Assembly: GCF_001570965.1 (NCBI RefSeq)
Contig: NZ_BCSR01000003.1
Span: forward strand, 62,001-126,000
Direction: 5' to 3'
DNA length: 64,000 bases
From: Janibacter corallicola NBRC 107790
Lineage (GTDB): Bacteria > Actinomycetota > Actinomycetes > Actinomycetales > Dermatophilaceae
In this document: in pieces, positions 21,599 through 32,995 of the stretch
Layout: the number at the start of each line of letters is the position of its first letter
Numbering within the stretch: the first letter of the stretch is position 1
Position numbers and translations under genes: made by a program
The notes under the pieces: generated by a model
Database searches by the model: none
Told to the model about the DNA's origin: nothing
Seen by the model: only the letters and a program-made list of their open reading frames with translations

Positions 21599-22402
21599 AT
21601 GTCCGAGCGACTGACCGTGGCCGGGGTCCAGCTCACCGCGACGAGCGACCCGGTGGAGAACCTGCGTCGGATTGCCGACGGCACCCGTGAGGCCGCGACC
21701 CGCGGCGCGCGGCTCGTCGTCCATCCGGAGGCGGCGATGGCCAGCTTCGCCGGCCGACTCGACACGATCGCCGAGCCCCTCGACGGGAGGTTCGCCGACG
21801 GTGTGCGCGCGCTGGCGGAGGAGCAGGGGGTGACCCTCGTCGTCGGCATGTTCACGCCGGCCGACGAGATCACCACCGCGGACGGCAGGACGCGCCACCG
21901 GGTGCACAACACGCTGCTCGTCACCGGCGGCGGGGTCGAGGAGACGAGCTACCGCAAGATCCACCTCTACGACGCCTTCAACTCCGTCGAGTCCGAGACG
22001 GTCGCCCCGGGGGAGCAGGTCGTCACCGTCGACCTCGACGGCTGGCGGGTGGGGCTGGCCACCTGCTACGACGTGCGATTCGGTAACCACTTCACCGCAC
22101 TCGGGCGCCGGGGGACCGAGCTCGTCGTGCTCCCCGCCTCGTGGGGGGACGGCCCCGGCAAGGCGGACCAGTGGGACCTGCTCACCCGGGCGCGGGCCCA
22201 CGACGCCCAGGCCTGGCTGCTGGCCGTCGGGCAGTCCTGGACGAAGGACTCCACGAAGGGTCCCTACGGCATCGGCCGCAGCCTGCTCGCCGACCCCGGT
22301 GGGGGCCTGCGCAGCCAGCTCGGTGGTGCCGACGGCGTCCTCGTCGCGGACATCGACCGTGAGTTCGTGCGCCGGACTCGGGAGATCGTCCCGGTACTGT
22401 AG
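21599..22402 (+). CDS. carbon-nitrogen hydrolase (nitrilase / omega-amidase superfamily)
   Basis: 267 residues. The Glu-Lys-Cys triad is visible: HPEAAM (about 41-46), SYRKIHLYDAF (about 117-127) and GLATCYDVRF (cysteine at about 157), with GDGPGKADQWD in the loop before the C-terminal helices. Members hydrolyse small amides such as deaminated glutathione or alpha-ketoglutaramate; the substrate cannot be fixed from sequence alone. Leaderless or nearly so. It ends 17 bases before the DUF559 repeat element. Confidence 0.9.
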   Translation: MSERLTVAGVQLTATSDPVENLRRIADGTREAATRGARLVVHPEAAMASFAGRLDTIAEPLDGRFADGVRALAEEQGVTLVVGMFTPADEITTADGRTRHRVHNTLLVTGGGVEETSYRKIHLYDAFNSVESETVAPGEQVVTVDLDGWRVGLATCYDVRFGNHFTALGRRGTELVVLPASWGDGPGKADQWDLLTRARAHDAQAWLLAVGQSWTKDSTKGPYGIGRSLLADPGGGLRSQLGGADGVLVADIDREFVRRTREIVPVL

Positions 22403-22419
22403 CGCTCGCCGGCCGCGAA

Positions 22420-22530
22420 GTTACTTGCGGGTACGACGACACGCTCAGGCCAGAAGCTCCCACTGCCGCCGACAGTCCGGGGCTGAATGCATCACGCCCT
22501 AGCCAGCGTGTCGTCGTACTCGCGAGTCAC
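22420..22530. repeat. 111-bp inverted-repeat unit, left side of the DUF559 gene
   Basis: A 27-base arm at 22420-22446 (core GCGGGTACGACGACACGCTC at its 3' end) faces an imperfect inverted copy at 22505-22530 (23 of 26 positions match), with 58 bases between. The outer arm is identical over all 27 bases, in inverse orientation, to the outer arm of the right-hand unit (23566-23592). The inner arm encodes the last residues of the DUF559 protein (SRVRRHAG). The unit could fold as a long hairpin and may also end transcription of the nitrilase gene. Confidence 0.85.
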
Positions 22531-23425
22531 GAAGGGCCACCGTGCGCCGGACTATGTGCCGCACCCACTCCTGATGATTCATCACCCGGTCCCAGCTGAA
22601 TCGCAGCACCAGCCATCCCTCCGCGACCAGTCGGTCATACCGGATGCAGTCCTTCTCAAGTGCTTCCCGGTTACCGTGCCACTCGAAGGAGTCGGCCTCC
22701 AGCACGAGGCACAGCTCCTCGTCGGCCAGGTCCACCCGGCCGATCCGTCCGCCGTCGTCGGAGATGCTCACCTGGGGCCGGGCGCACAGCCCCGGGGTGT
22801 CGGACACGATCCAGCGCAGGACCGACTCGAAGGGGTTGGCCGCTTCGCCCGATGCCATCTCGACAAGGCGGGTGACTCGCACGCGGTGCTGGCGGGGGAG
22901 TGCTGCAGCAGCGAGACCGAGTTCGTCCCGGTCCACCCTCCCCTCCCGGAGCGCGGAGTCCAGGACCGCGAGCCCTTCGTCGGCGGGCAGGAGCACGGCG
23001 CAGTCCATGGCGGTGCGGACCCGGTCGGTCACCCACCCGTCATCGCGATCACGATTGGTCACGGCACGCCACCGCACGTCGATGGCGCGTCTGGTCCTCG
23101 CGGGGACCTTGCGGCCGCGAGGGACGGCCACCTGCGGCCGTGTCGGCACCCACTTCGTGGCCCAGCCCCAGTGCGCTGCCGCGCTGAGCAGAATCGCCGT
23201 GCCCGACACCTCGAGCGCGGCGTGGTGCCCGGCCTCGGCCACCTCGCGGGGGGAGATGCGGTCCTCGGACCAGGGCCGGGCCGGCAGCCGGTACCGCCCT
23301 CGGGCCGGTCGCTCCACGGACCCGGCCGCGACCGCGCGGCGAAGCGCGCCCTCCGGGACCCGCGCCAGCAATTCGGCCCGGGTGGCTGCTCCACCGAGCT
23401 CGGCCAGAACTTCCTCCACCTGCAT
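22499..23425 (-). CDS. DUF559 protein: AbiEi-like winged helix plus Vsr-like nuclease domain
   Basis: 308 residues from ATG 23425, which has GAGG about 9 bases upstream; ATG 23434 is an alternative, and the still longer frame runs through a flanking repeat and is rejected. Residues 1-50 (VEEVLAELGGAATRAELLAR) resemble the winged helix of AbiEi-type antitoxins. The C-terminal 110 residues are a DUF559 / very-short-patch-repair-like fold: acidic residues in RVDLADEELCLVLEADSFEWHG and the WLVLRFSWDRV strand. DUF559 proteins are numerous in actinobacteria and their function is not established. The last codons lie inside the inner left repeat. No partner toxin gene is seen. Confidence 0.8.
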   Translation of the reverse strand: MQVEEVLAELGGAATRAELLARVPEGALRRAVAAGSVERPARGRYRLPARPWSEDRISPREVAEAGHHAALEVSGTAILLSAAAHWGWATKWVPTRPQVAVPRGRKVPARTRRAIDVRWRAVTNRDRDDGWVTDRVRTAMDCAVLLPADEGLAVLDSALREGRVDRDELGLAAAALPRQHRVRVTRLVEMASGEAANPFESVLRWIVSDTPGLCARPQVSISDDGGRIGRVDLADEELCLVLEADSFEWHGNREALEKDCIRYDRLVAEGWLVLRFSWDRVMNHQEWVRHIVRRTVALRDSRVRRHAG

Positions 23426-23481
23426 GGCGATCATCCTCGCGCGGGTAACGCTCCCCGTGCTCGGGGTTGTCCACAGGCCTG

Positions 23482-23592
23482 ATGACCCGCGGGTACGACG
23501 ACACGCTCGCGGTACGGGGATCCCGATTGCCCATGATGGCGAGGGGTTCAACGTCCCGAGATGCCGAGCGTGTCGTCGTACCCGCAAGTAAC
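23482..23592. repeat. 111-bp inverted-repeat unit, right side of the DUF559 gene
   Basis: Arms at 23482-23508 and 23566-23592 match in 23 of 27 positions, spacer 57 bases. The outer arm is the perfect inverse of 22420-22446. Total length, 111 bp, equals that of the left unit, but the spacers of the two units show no clear similarity. Lies upstream of the DUF559 start and upstream of the gatC promoter region. Confidence 0.85.
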
Positions 23593-23602
23593 CAGAGCGG
23601 AG

Positions 23603-23637
23603 GGTCGACCGGGCCAATGCTGTGGCGGTCGACCGGG
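23603..23637. repeat. GGTCGACCGGG direct repeat upstream of gatC
   Basis: The 11-mer GGTCGACCGGG occurs at 23603-23613 and 23627-23637, 24 bases apart; each copy contains the palindrome GGTCGACC. Located 66-100 bases before the gatC -10 box. It may be an operator or a remnant; no regulator can be named. Confidence 0.5.
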
Positions 23638-23702
23638 ACGCGCACCAACCGCCGGGGTAGTGGCCGGGAGGCGGCGGTTCGGGCGGGCCGCGCGCCGGAA
23701 CA

Positions 23703-23715
23703 TAGACTGTCCGGC
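23703..23715 (+). promoter_or_regulatory. leaderless promoter of gatC
   Basis: TAGACT at 23703-23708, 7 bases, ATG 23716. It would drive gatC-gatA-gatB. Confidence 0.6.
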
Positions 23716-24012
23716 ATGGCAGACCTCTCCCGTGACGACGTGGCCCATCTGGCCTCGTTGGCCCGTATCGACCTCTCCGACGCCGAGCTCGACACGATGG
23801 TCGGCGAGCTCGACGTCATCCTCTCCTCGGTCGCCCAGGTGCAGCAGGCACCCGTCGACGGGGTCGAACCGATGAGTCACCCCATGCCCATCGTCAACGT
23901 CACCCGTCCCGACGAGGTGCGCCCCTCGCTCACTCCGGACGAGGCGCTCGCCGCCGCACCCGAGTCCGAGCTGCAGCGCTTCTCGGTGCCGCGCATCCTC
24001 TCCGAAGACTGA
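23716..24012 (+). CDS. gatC: Asp-tRNA(Asn)/Glu-tRNA(Gln) amidotransferase subunit C
   Basis: 98 residues, the small belt subunit that holds GatA and GatB together. Typical N-terminus [22 protein letters not shown] and the C-terminal PxLxxxEALAxAPES segment are present. ATG 23716 rather than the long upstream frame, from the leaderless promoter and the family length. First gene of gatCAB; 16 bases separate it from gatA. Confidence 0.96.
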   Translation: MADLSRDDVAHLASLARIDLSDAELDTMVGELDVILSSVAQVQQAPVDGVEPMSHPMPIVNVTRPDEVRPSLTPDEALAAAPESELQRFSVPRILSED

Positions 24013-24028
24013 GCGAAGGAACCCCACC

Positions 24029-25543
24029 TTGAGTGACCCCACCCGCATGACCGCCGCCGCGCTCGCCGACGCGCTCGCGGCAGGCGACCTCTCCGCCGAG
24101 GACGTCACCCACGCCCACCTCGAGCGCATCCGGGACGTCGACGAGCAGGTCGGCGCCTACCTGCACGTCGCCGAGGAGTCGGCGCTGGCCGAGGCGCGTG
24201 CCGTCGACGAGCGCCGGGCGAAGGGGGAGACCCTCCACCGCCTCGCCGGTGTCCCCATCGCCGTCAAGGACGTCATGACGAGCACCGGCATGCCGACGAC
24301 CGCCGGCTCGAAGATGCTGGAGGGCTGGGTCCCGCCCTACGACTCGACCGTCGTCACCCGCCTCAAGGCGGCCGGCATGCCGATCCTCGGCAAGACGAAC
24401 ATGGACGAGTTCGCGATGGGCTCCTCCACCGAGCACTCCGCCTTCGGCCCGACCCGCAACCCGTGGGACCTGGACCGCATCCCCGGCGGCTCCGGCGGTG
24501 GCTCGAGCGCCGCCGTCGCGTCCTGGCAGGCGCCCCTGGCCACCGGCACCGACACCGGCGGCTCGATCCGCCAGCCGGCCGCCGTCACCGGCTCCGTCGG
24601 GGTCAAGCCGACCTACGGCGGGGTCTCGCGCCACGGTCTCATCGCGATGGCCTCCAGCCTGGACCAGGCGGGGCCGTGCGCACGGACCGTCCTGGACACG
24701 GCGCTGCTGCACGAGGCGATGGCGGGGCACGACCCCTTCGACTCCACCTCGATCGACCAGCCGGTCCCGGACGTCGTGGGCGCGGCCGAGCGCGGGGACG
24801 TCGCCGGGATGCGGATCGGCATCGTGCGGGAGCTGACGGGGGAGGGCTTCGCGCCGCAGGTCCAGGCCCGCTTCGACGAGGCCGTGGCCCACCTCGTGGA
24901 CGCCGGCGCCGAGGTCGTCGAGGTCTCCTGCCCGAACTTCGTGCACGCCCTCGGGGCCTACTACCTGATCATGCCGAGCGAGGCGAGCAGCAACCTCGCC
25001 CGCTTCGACGCGATGCGGTACGGCCTGCGCGTGGGCCCGGACGGGGTGGACGCGCCGAGCGCCGAGCAGGTCATGGCCGCCAGCCGGGACGCCGGCTTCG
25101 GCGAGGAGGTCAAGCGCCGGATCATCCTCGGCACCTACGCCCTCTCCTCCGGGTACTACGACGCCTACTACGGCACGGCCCAGAAGGTGCGTCGCCTCAT
25201 CGCCGACGACTTCGCCGCCGCCTTCGGATCCGCGGACGTGCTCATCAGCCCGACCGCGCCCACCACGGCCTTCCCCCTCGGGGAGCGCACCACGGACCCG
25301 ATGGCCATGTACCGCGGCGACATCGCGACGATCCCGGCCAATCTCGCCGGCGTGCCCGGCATGTCCCTGCCGAGCGGCCTGGCGGAGGACGGACTGCCGG
25401 CGGGCTTCCAGATCCTCGCGCCGGCCATGGCCGACGACCGTCTCTACACCGTCGGCGCCGCCCTCGAGGCGCGCCTCGTCTCCGCCTGGGGTGGCCACCT
25501 GCTGCAGCAGGCCCCGGAGCTGGCGATCACGAAGGGAGCCTGA
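24029..25543 (+). CDS. gatA: Asp-tRNA(Asn)/Glu-tRNA(Gln) amidotransferase subunit A
   Basis: 504 residues, amidase-signature enzyme that releases ammonia from glutamine for transamidation. The Ser-cisSer-Lys triad is visible: Lys in VPIAVKDV (about 80), Ser in [11 protein letters not shown] (about 155) and the nucleophile in [12 protein letters not shown] (about 179). TTG 24029 gives the normal start ([16 protein letters not shown]) with GAAGGA about 10 bases upstream; ATG 24047 is a weaker choice. With GatB and GatC it makes Gln-tRNA and, if needed, Asn-tRNA. No glutaminyl-tRNA synthetase is in the window, and the gltX product here would supply Glu-tRNA(Gln). Confidence 0.96.
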   Translation: MSDPTRMTAAALADALAAGDLSAEDVTHAHLERIRDVDEQVGAYLHVAEESALAEARAVDERRAKGETLHRLAGVPIAVKDVMTSTGMPTTAGSKMLEGWVPPYDSTVVTRLKAAGMPILGKTNMDEFAMGSSTEHSAFGPTRNPWDLDRIPGGSGGGSSAAVASWQAPLATGTDTGGSIRQPAAVTGSVGVKPTYGGVSRHGLIAMASSLDQAGPCARTVLDTALLHEAMAGHDPFDSTSIDQPVPDVVGAAERGDVAGMRIGIVRELTGEGFAPQVQARFDEAVAHLVDAGAEVVEVSCPNFVHALGAYYLIMPSEASSNLARFDAMRYGLRVGPDGVDAPSAEQVMAASRDAGFGEEVKRRIILGTYALSSGYYDAYYGTAQKVRRLIADDFAAAFGSADVLISPTAPTTAFPLGERTTDPMAMYRGDIATIPANLAGVPGMSLPSGLAEDGLPAGFQILAPAMADDRLYTVGAALEARLVSAWGGHLLQQAPELAITKGA

Positions 25544-25546
25544 CCC

Positions 25547-27118
25547 ATGGCGAGCACCACCACCGAGGACGTCCTCTCCTACGACGAGGCCCTCGCCACC
25601 TTCGACCCGGTGATGGGTCTGGAGGTGCACGTCGAGCTCGGCACCGCGACGAAGATGTTCTGCGGCTGCGCCACCACCTTCGGCGCGGACCCGAACACCC
25701 ACGTCTGCCCGGTCTGCCTCGGGCTGCCCGGGGCGCTGCCCGTGGTCAACGCGACGGGCGTCGAGTCGGCCGTGCGCATCGGCCTGGCGCTGAACTGCTC
25801 GATCGCGTCCTGGTGCCGCTTCGCCCGGAAGAACTACTTCTACCCGGACATGCCGAAGAACTTCCAGACGAGCCAGTACGACGAGCCGATCGCCTTCGAC
25901 GGTTACCTCGACGTGCAGGTCCCGGCCGCCTCGGGCGAAGGGAGCGAGACCTTCCGCGTGGAGATCGAGCGCGCCCACATGGAGGAGGACACCGGGAAGT
26001 CGTTGCACGTGGGCGGCTCGACCGGTCGCATCCAGGGCGCCGACTACTCCCTCGTCGACTTCAACCGGGCCGGCATCCCGCTCATCGAGATCGTCACCAA
26101 GCCGATCGTCGGTGCGGGGGAGCGCGCCCCCGAGGTCGCCCGCGCCTACGTCTCCGCGCTGCGGGACCTGCTGCGTGCCCTCGACGTCTCCGACGTGAAG
26201 ATGGAGCAGGGCTCGATGCGCTGCGACGTCAACCTCTCCCTCCGCACGAAGGAGGGGGAGGCGAGCAGCCCGGAGCAGCTGGCGGTGCCCATGGGCACCC
26301 GGACGGAGACGAAGAACGTCAACTCCCTCCGCTCCGTGGAGCGGGCGGTGCGCTTCGAGGTCTGCCGCCACGCCGCGGTGCTCAGCGGTGGCGGGTCGAT
26401 CCTGCAGGAGACGCGCCACTGGCACGAGGACACCGGCATGACGACCTCCGGCAGGCCGAAGTCCGATGCCGAGGACTACCGCTACTTCCCGGAGCCGGAC
26501 CTCGTGCCGATCGCGCCGAGCGCGGAGTGGGTCGAGCAGCTGCGCGCCACCCTGCCCGAGCCGCCGGCCGAGCGCCGCGCCCGGCTGCAGGAGGCCTGGG
26601 GCTACTCCGACCTGGAGATGCGCGACGTCATCAACGCGGGTGCGCTCGACCTCATCGAGGAGACGGTGGCCGCCGGCGCCAAGCCGCAGTCCGCCCGCAA
26701 GTGGTGGCTGGGCGAGCCCTCCCGCCGCGCCAACGATGCCGGGGCCGACCTCGTCGGGTACGCCGAGGAGGCCGGCCTGACCCCGGCCCACGTCGCGGAG
26801 CTGGAGTCGATGGTCGTGGCCGGCCGGCTCAACGACAAGATGGCCCGGCAGGTGCTCGAGGGCGTCCTCGACGGCGAGGGCGCGCCCACTGCGGTCGCCG
26901 ACGCCCGCGGGCTGGAGCTGGTCCAGGACGACGGGGCGCTCGAGGCGGCCGTCGACACGGTCATCGAGGGCAACCCCGACATCGCCGAGAAGATCCGCGG
27001 CGGCAAGGTGCAGGCCGCCGGTGCGCTCATCGGCCAGGTGATGAAGGAGATGAAGGGCCAGGCGGACGCGGGCAAGGCGCGCGCACTGATCCTCGACAAG
27101 CTCGGCGTCGAGGGCTGA
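25547..27118 (+). CDS. gatB: Asp-tRNA(Asn)/Glu-tRNA(Gln) amidotransferase subunit B
   Basis: 523 residues, the kinase and tRNA-binding subunit that activates the misacylated amino acid. GLEVHVEL at about 22-29, zinc cysteines in FCGCATTFG and [10 protein letters not shown] (about 39-64), and HMEEDTGKS are conserved; the C-terminal YqeY/tail domain (about 400-520) binds the tRNA elbow. ATG 25547 follows the gatA stop by 3 bases with GAAGGGAG upstream. Last gene of gatCAB; the next gene has its own promoter. Confidence 0.96.
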   Translation: MASTTTEDVLSYDEALATFDPVMGLEVHVELGTATKMFCGCATTFGADPNTHVCPVCLGLPGALPVVNATGVESAVRIGLALNCSIASWCRFARKNYFYPDMPKNFQTSQYDEPIAFDGYLDVQVPAASGEGSETFRVEIERAHMEEDTGKSLHVGGSTGRIQGADYSLVDFNRAGIPLIEIVTKPIVGAGERAPEVARAYVSALRDLLRALDVSDVKMEQGSMRCDVNLSLRTKEGEASSPEQLAVPMGTRTETKNVNSLRSVERAVRFEVCRHAAVLSGGGSILQETRHWHEDTGMTTSGRPKSDAEDYRYFPEPDLVPIAPSAEWVEQLRATLPEPPAERRARLQEAWGYSDLEMRDVINAGALDLIEETVAAGAKPQSARKWWLGEPSRRANDAGADLVGYAEEAGLTPAHVAELESMVVAGRLNDKMARQVLEGVLDGEGAPTAVADARGLELVQDDGALEAAVDTVIEGNPDIAEKIRGGKVQAAGALIGQVMKEMKGQADAGKARALILDKLGVEG

Positions 27119-27148
27119 GAGCGGGTCGATCCCGGACCGAGGCGCGGA

Positions 27149-27160
27149 TATGGTCGGGCC
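27149..27160 (+). promoter_or_regulatory. leaderless promoter of the hydroxyacid dehydrogenase gene
   Basis: TATGGT at 27149-27154, 6 bases, ATG 27161. One of the cleanest examples of the leaderless pattern in the window. Confidence 0.62.
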
Positions 27161-28078
27161 ATGGTCACCGTCTCGTTGCCCGATCAGTCCTGGCTCGACG
27201 CCGTCGGTGAGGTCGACGGCGTCACGACCCTCGTGTGGGATCCGGCGGAGCCGCCGCCGGAGGAGGACGTCGAGGTCTTCGTCGCGCCGTACATGGCCAA
27301 GCCGGAGCAGATCGAGCCGGTGAAGGACAAACCGTCCGTGCGCCTGGTCCAGCTCCTCTCCGCAGGTGTCGATGCGGCCCTGCCCGTGGTCCCCGAGGAC
27401 GTGGCGCTGGCGAACGCCCACGGCGTGCACGACGCCGCAACGGCCGAGCTGGGGGTGGCGCTCGTGCTCGCCTCGCAGCGCGGCTTCGACGAGTTCGCCA
27501 CCGCCCAGCCGAAGGGGGCGTGGCTCCCCCGGAAGTTCCGCCCCGGACTGGCGGACAAGCGGGTGCTCATCCTCGGGTACGGCTCGGTGGGGTCCGCGGT
27601 GGCCAGGCGGCTGGCCCCCTTCGAGGTGGAGGTCACGGCGGTCGCCTCCCGGGCCCGGGCCGGCGACGACCTCGTCGAGCAGGTCCACGGCGTGGACGAG
27701 CTCACCGACCTCCTGCCCGAGCAGGACATCGTCATCTCGGTGCTGCCCGGCACGGCCGCGACGAAGGGGGTCCTCGGCGCGGAGGTCCTCGCCGCGCTGC
27801 ACGACGACGCGCTCGTGGTCAACATCGGCCGCGGCCCGGCGCTGGACACCGATGCCGCCCTCGCCGAGGCCGGTCGGTTGCGCTTCGCCCTGGATGTCAC
27901 CGACCCCGAGCCGCTGCCGGCGGACCACCCGTTGTGGACGGCGCCCGGGGTGATCATCAGCCCGCACACCGGTGGGGTGACCGATGCCTTCCGGCCCCGG
28001 ATGGTGGCCCTGCTGCGCGAGCAGTTCGCCCGCCTCGCCGCTGGCAAGGACCCGCTGCACGTCCACCCCCGGGGCTGA
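27161..28078 (+). CDS. D-isomer-specific 2-hydroxyacid dehydrogenase
   Basis: 305 residues, NAD(P)-dependent. Rossmann loop ILGYGSVGSAVARRL (about 136-150), catalytic arginine in NIGRGPALD (about 225-233), glutamate in DPEPLP and histidine in SPHTGG (about 267-272). Somewhat shorter than SerA and lacking ACT domains, so it is not phosphoglycerate dehydrogenase of the usual type; a glyoxylate or hydroxypyruvate reductase activity is possible. Single gene between gatB and the phosphatase. Confidence 0.88.
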   Translation: MVTVSLPDQSWLDAVGEVDGVTTLVWDPAEPPPEEDVEVFVAPYMAKPEQIEPVKDKPSVRLVQLLSAGVDAALPVVPEDVALANAHGVHDAATAELGVALVLASQRGFDEFATAQPKGAWLPRKFRPGLADKRVLILGYGSVGSAVARRLAPFEVEVTAVASRARAGDDLVEQVHGVDELTDLLPEQDIVISVLPGTAATKGVLGAEVLAALHDDALVVNIGRGPALDTDAALAEAGRLRFALDVTDPEPLPADHPLWTAPGVIISPHTGGVTDAFRPRMVALLREQFARLAAGKDPLHVHPRG

Positions 28079-28129
28079 CCCGCTCGGCAGGGGGTGGCAA
28101 TTCGGTGTGGCGCGGGCCACACTCGAAAC

Positions 28130-28666
28130 ATGACGATGTCAGCCGAGGATCGGACCCTGGTCCTGCTCCGTCACGCGAGGGCCGCCCCGGGGCGCGCCGG
28201 GCAGGACGACCGCGAGCGGCCCCTCTCCGAGCGTGGCCGCGACGACGCCCAGCAGCTCGGCCGCTGGCTCCGCGAGCAGGGGCTCGGCTGCGACGAGGTG
28301 ATGTGCTCGCCGTCGCTGCGGACCCGGGAGACCATGGAGGAGGTCGCGGCGGCAGGCTGCGCGGAGGCCGAGATCGACATCGTCCACCAGCTCTACGACG
28401 CCACCCCGGAGGACGTCCTCGCCGCAGCCCGGACCGCCTCGCCCGATGCCACGGTCCTCGCCGTCGTCGGGCACGCCCCCGGCCTGCCGGCCGCCGCGAG
28501 CCTGCTGGCCGACGGCAACGGCACCGAGTGGGCGCACGAGGCCTTCGGGCGGGGCTTCCCTCCCGGCGGGGTCGCGGTGCTGCGCTTCTCCGGCCACTGG
28601 GGTGACCTGGCCTTCGGCGCCGCGGACCTGACCGAGTTCTGGTCACCGGAGCCGGACCGCGCCTGA
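28130..28666 (+). CDS. histidine phosphatase family protein, SixA-like
   Basis: 178 residues from ATG 28130. The phosphate-binding motif LLRHARAAPG (about 10-19) replaces the usual RHG by RHA, as in SixA phosphohistidine phosphatases, and the second catalytic histidine is in VVGHAPGLPA (about 112-121). Arginine of TRETMEE is the further phosphate contact. CACACT lies 6 bases before ATG 28130, a weak leaderless pattern; GTG 28094 would add twelve unlikely residues. Probably cytoplasmic; partner protein unknown. Confidence 0.85.
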   Translation: MTMSAEDRTLVLLRHARAAPGRAGQDDRERPLSERGRDDAQQLGRWLREQGLGCDEVMCSPSLRTRETMEEVAAAGCAEAEIDIVHQLYDATPEDVLAAARTASPDATVLAVVGHAPGLPAAASLLADGNGTEWAHEAFGRGFPPGGVAVLRFSGHWGDLAFGAADLTEFWSPEPDRA

Positions 28667-28705
28667 CGTCCCGACCGCCCGCCCACGGACACGAACGCGG
28701 CACCC

Positions 28706-28734
28706 CCGACACACCGCAGGGTATTTGCTATAGT
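28706..28734 (+). promoter_or_regulatory. promoter of the small membrane protein gene
   Basis: CCGACA (28706-28711) and TATAGT (28729-28734), 17 bases apart, in an unusually AT-rich patch (28721-28738). TATAGT is close to the consensus, so this may be a strong promoter. A leader of about 50 bases precedes ATG 28792, with GGGGAG as ribosome binding site. Confidence 0.6.
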
Positions 28735-28791
28735 AAACTGCGGAAGTCCACGGGAAGGGATTCCCGGCCACGAGAAGCAGGGGGAGACGCC

Positions 28792-29142
28792 ATGACCGAC
28801 CAGACCGTGCACCAGCGCAGCAGCACCGACCCGAAGAACGTCCCGACACCCTTCTGGTGGGGGCTCGGCTTCGGGGTGCTGGCCTTCGTGGTCCACATCA
28901 GCAGCAGCTCGTCGCGTCGGGTCAACGGGGTGCTGACGGAGTGCTCGTACACGGACTACTTCGCCTTCATTGCCGCGGCGGCCTGCGTGGGCTTCGGGGT
29001 CGTCGGCCTCGTGAAGGGTCTCCGGGCGTCGAGGGATCGCTCCGTCCACCCGGTCGTGCTCCTGGCGCTCGCGCTGGTCCTCGCGATCCTGGCGGTCGTC
29101 CACGTCCTGCGCGGCATCGGGATGATCGGCGGCCCCTGCTAG
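28792..29142 (+). CDS. small integral membrane protein
   Basis: 116 residues with three hydrophobic segments (about 22-38, 54-78 and 87-112) and a short hydrophilic N-terminus. A hydrophilic loop between segments 1 and 2 carries SSSSSRRVNGVLTECSYTD. I recognise no family. It has its own promoter and a clear ribosome binding site (GGGGAG, 6 bases before ATG). The last codons form a small hairpin (GCCCC/GGGGC around the stop), which could assist termination before the ilvB leader. Confidence 0.75.
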   Translation: MTDQTVHQRSSTDPKNVPTPFWWGLGFGVLAFVVHISSSSSRRVNGVLTECSYTDYFAFIAAAACVGFGVVGLVKGLRASRDRSVHPVVLLALALVLAILAVVHVLRGIGMIGGPC

Positions 29143-29186
29143 GGGCGAGCGCCAATCCCGCATGATGGACGCGGTTGTCTCAAACG

Positions 29187-29222
29187 TTGACACAAGGGTG
29201 GGCGAGGGGGAGAGTGTGAGCC
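29187..29222 (+). promoter_or_regulatory. ilvB leader promoter
   Basis: TTGACA (29187-29192), a perfect -35 box, and GAGAGT (29210-29215) with a 17-base spacer. The transcript would start about 29222, right at the GTG of the leader peptide, so the leader peptide itself looks leaderless. GAGGGGGAG at 29204-29212 could serve as a ribosome binding site if transcription starts further upstream. Confidence 0.55.
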
Positions 29223-29261
29223 GTGGCCCACCTCCTCGTACTTCCCCGGCGCGCTGCCTGA
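29223..29261 (+). CDS. ilvB attenuator leader peptide
   Basis: A 12-codon frame, GTG GCC CAC CTC CTC GTA CTT CCC CGG CGC GCT GCC TGA, encodes MAHLLVLPRRAA. Four successive codons are Leu-Leu-Val-Leu, the amino acids made by the operon. Immediately downstream, 29249-29257 (GCGCGCTGC) can pair with 29281-29289 (GCAGCGCGC), then comes an intrinsic terminator. Leader-peptide attenuation of ilvB is known or predicted in several actinobacteria; here it is deduced from the sequence. Confidence 0.75.
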   Translation: MAHLLVLPRRAA

Positions 29262-29290
29262 GGCGACCCCGTCGCACGACGCAGCGCGCG

Positions 29291-29324
29291 CCCTTCTGTC
29301 CACCGTCGGACCGGAGGGTTTTTT
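29291..29324 (+). terminator. ilvB attenuator terminator
   Basis: CCCTTCTGTCC (29291-29301) pairs with GGACCGGAGGG (29308-29318), ten of eleven positions including one G-T pair, loop of 6 bases, followed by six T (29319-29324). It lies about 36 bases before the ilvB start. It would end transcription when Leu/Val-tRNAs are charged and the leader peptide is quickly translated. The exact anti-terminator pairing is not clear to me. Confidence 0.78.
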
Positions 29325-29360
29325 CATGACCGGGGCAGGCGAGGACACCAGGAGGCATCG

Positions 29361-32886
<3,526 letters not shown>

Positions 32887-32928
32887 CCCGTCACGGACCC
32901 CCGCCGCAGCGACCCTGCGGGCGGACCC

Positions 32929-32975
32929 CGACAGGGGGCGCCCACCGACCTCACCGGTCGGGGCGCCCCCTGTCG
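32929..32975. terminator. bidirectional terminator after ilvC
   Basis: A long GC-rich hairpin: 32929-32950 pairs with 32956-32975 over 20 base pairs with a 2-base bulge (AC) and a 5-base loop. It lies between ilvC and the convergent ABC exporter gene and can serve both. Confidence 0.82.
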
Positions 32976-32995
32976 TCGTCCGGGAGGGGTGCGGG

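Noticed and set aside
22420-23592. CRISPR array
   Set aside because: The repeats are only four, arranged in inverted pairs around a gene, and not regularly spaced direct repeats.
23426-23617. N-terminal extension of the DUF559 frame to 23617
   Set aside because: The extension translates the right repeat unit and has no promoter or ribosome binding site; ATG 23425 has GAGG at suitable distance.
23930-28120. Open frame of 1396 codons on the minus strand opposite gatCAB
   Set aside because: It is the antisense shadow of high-GC genes gatC, gatA, gatB and the dehydrogenase; the product is low in hydrophobic structure and full of Arg/Gly/Val typical of such shadows.
29162-29329. Frame of about 55 codons with several valines through the ilvB leader
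   Set aside because: It begins before the likely transcription start, reads through the terminator stem and lacks the usual leader design; the short MAHLLVL frame fits better.
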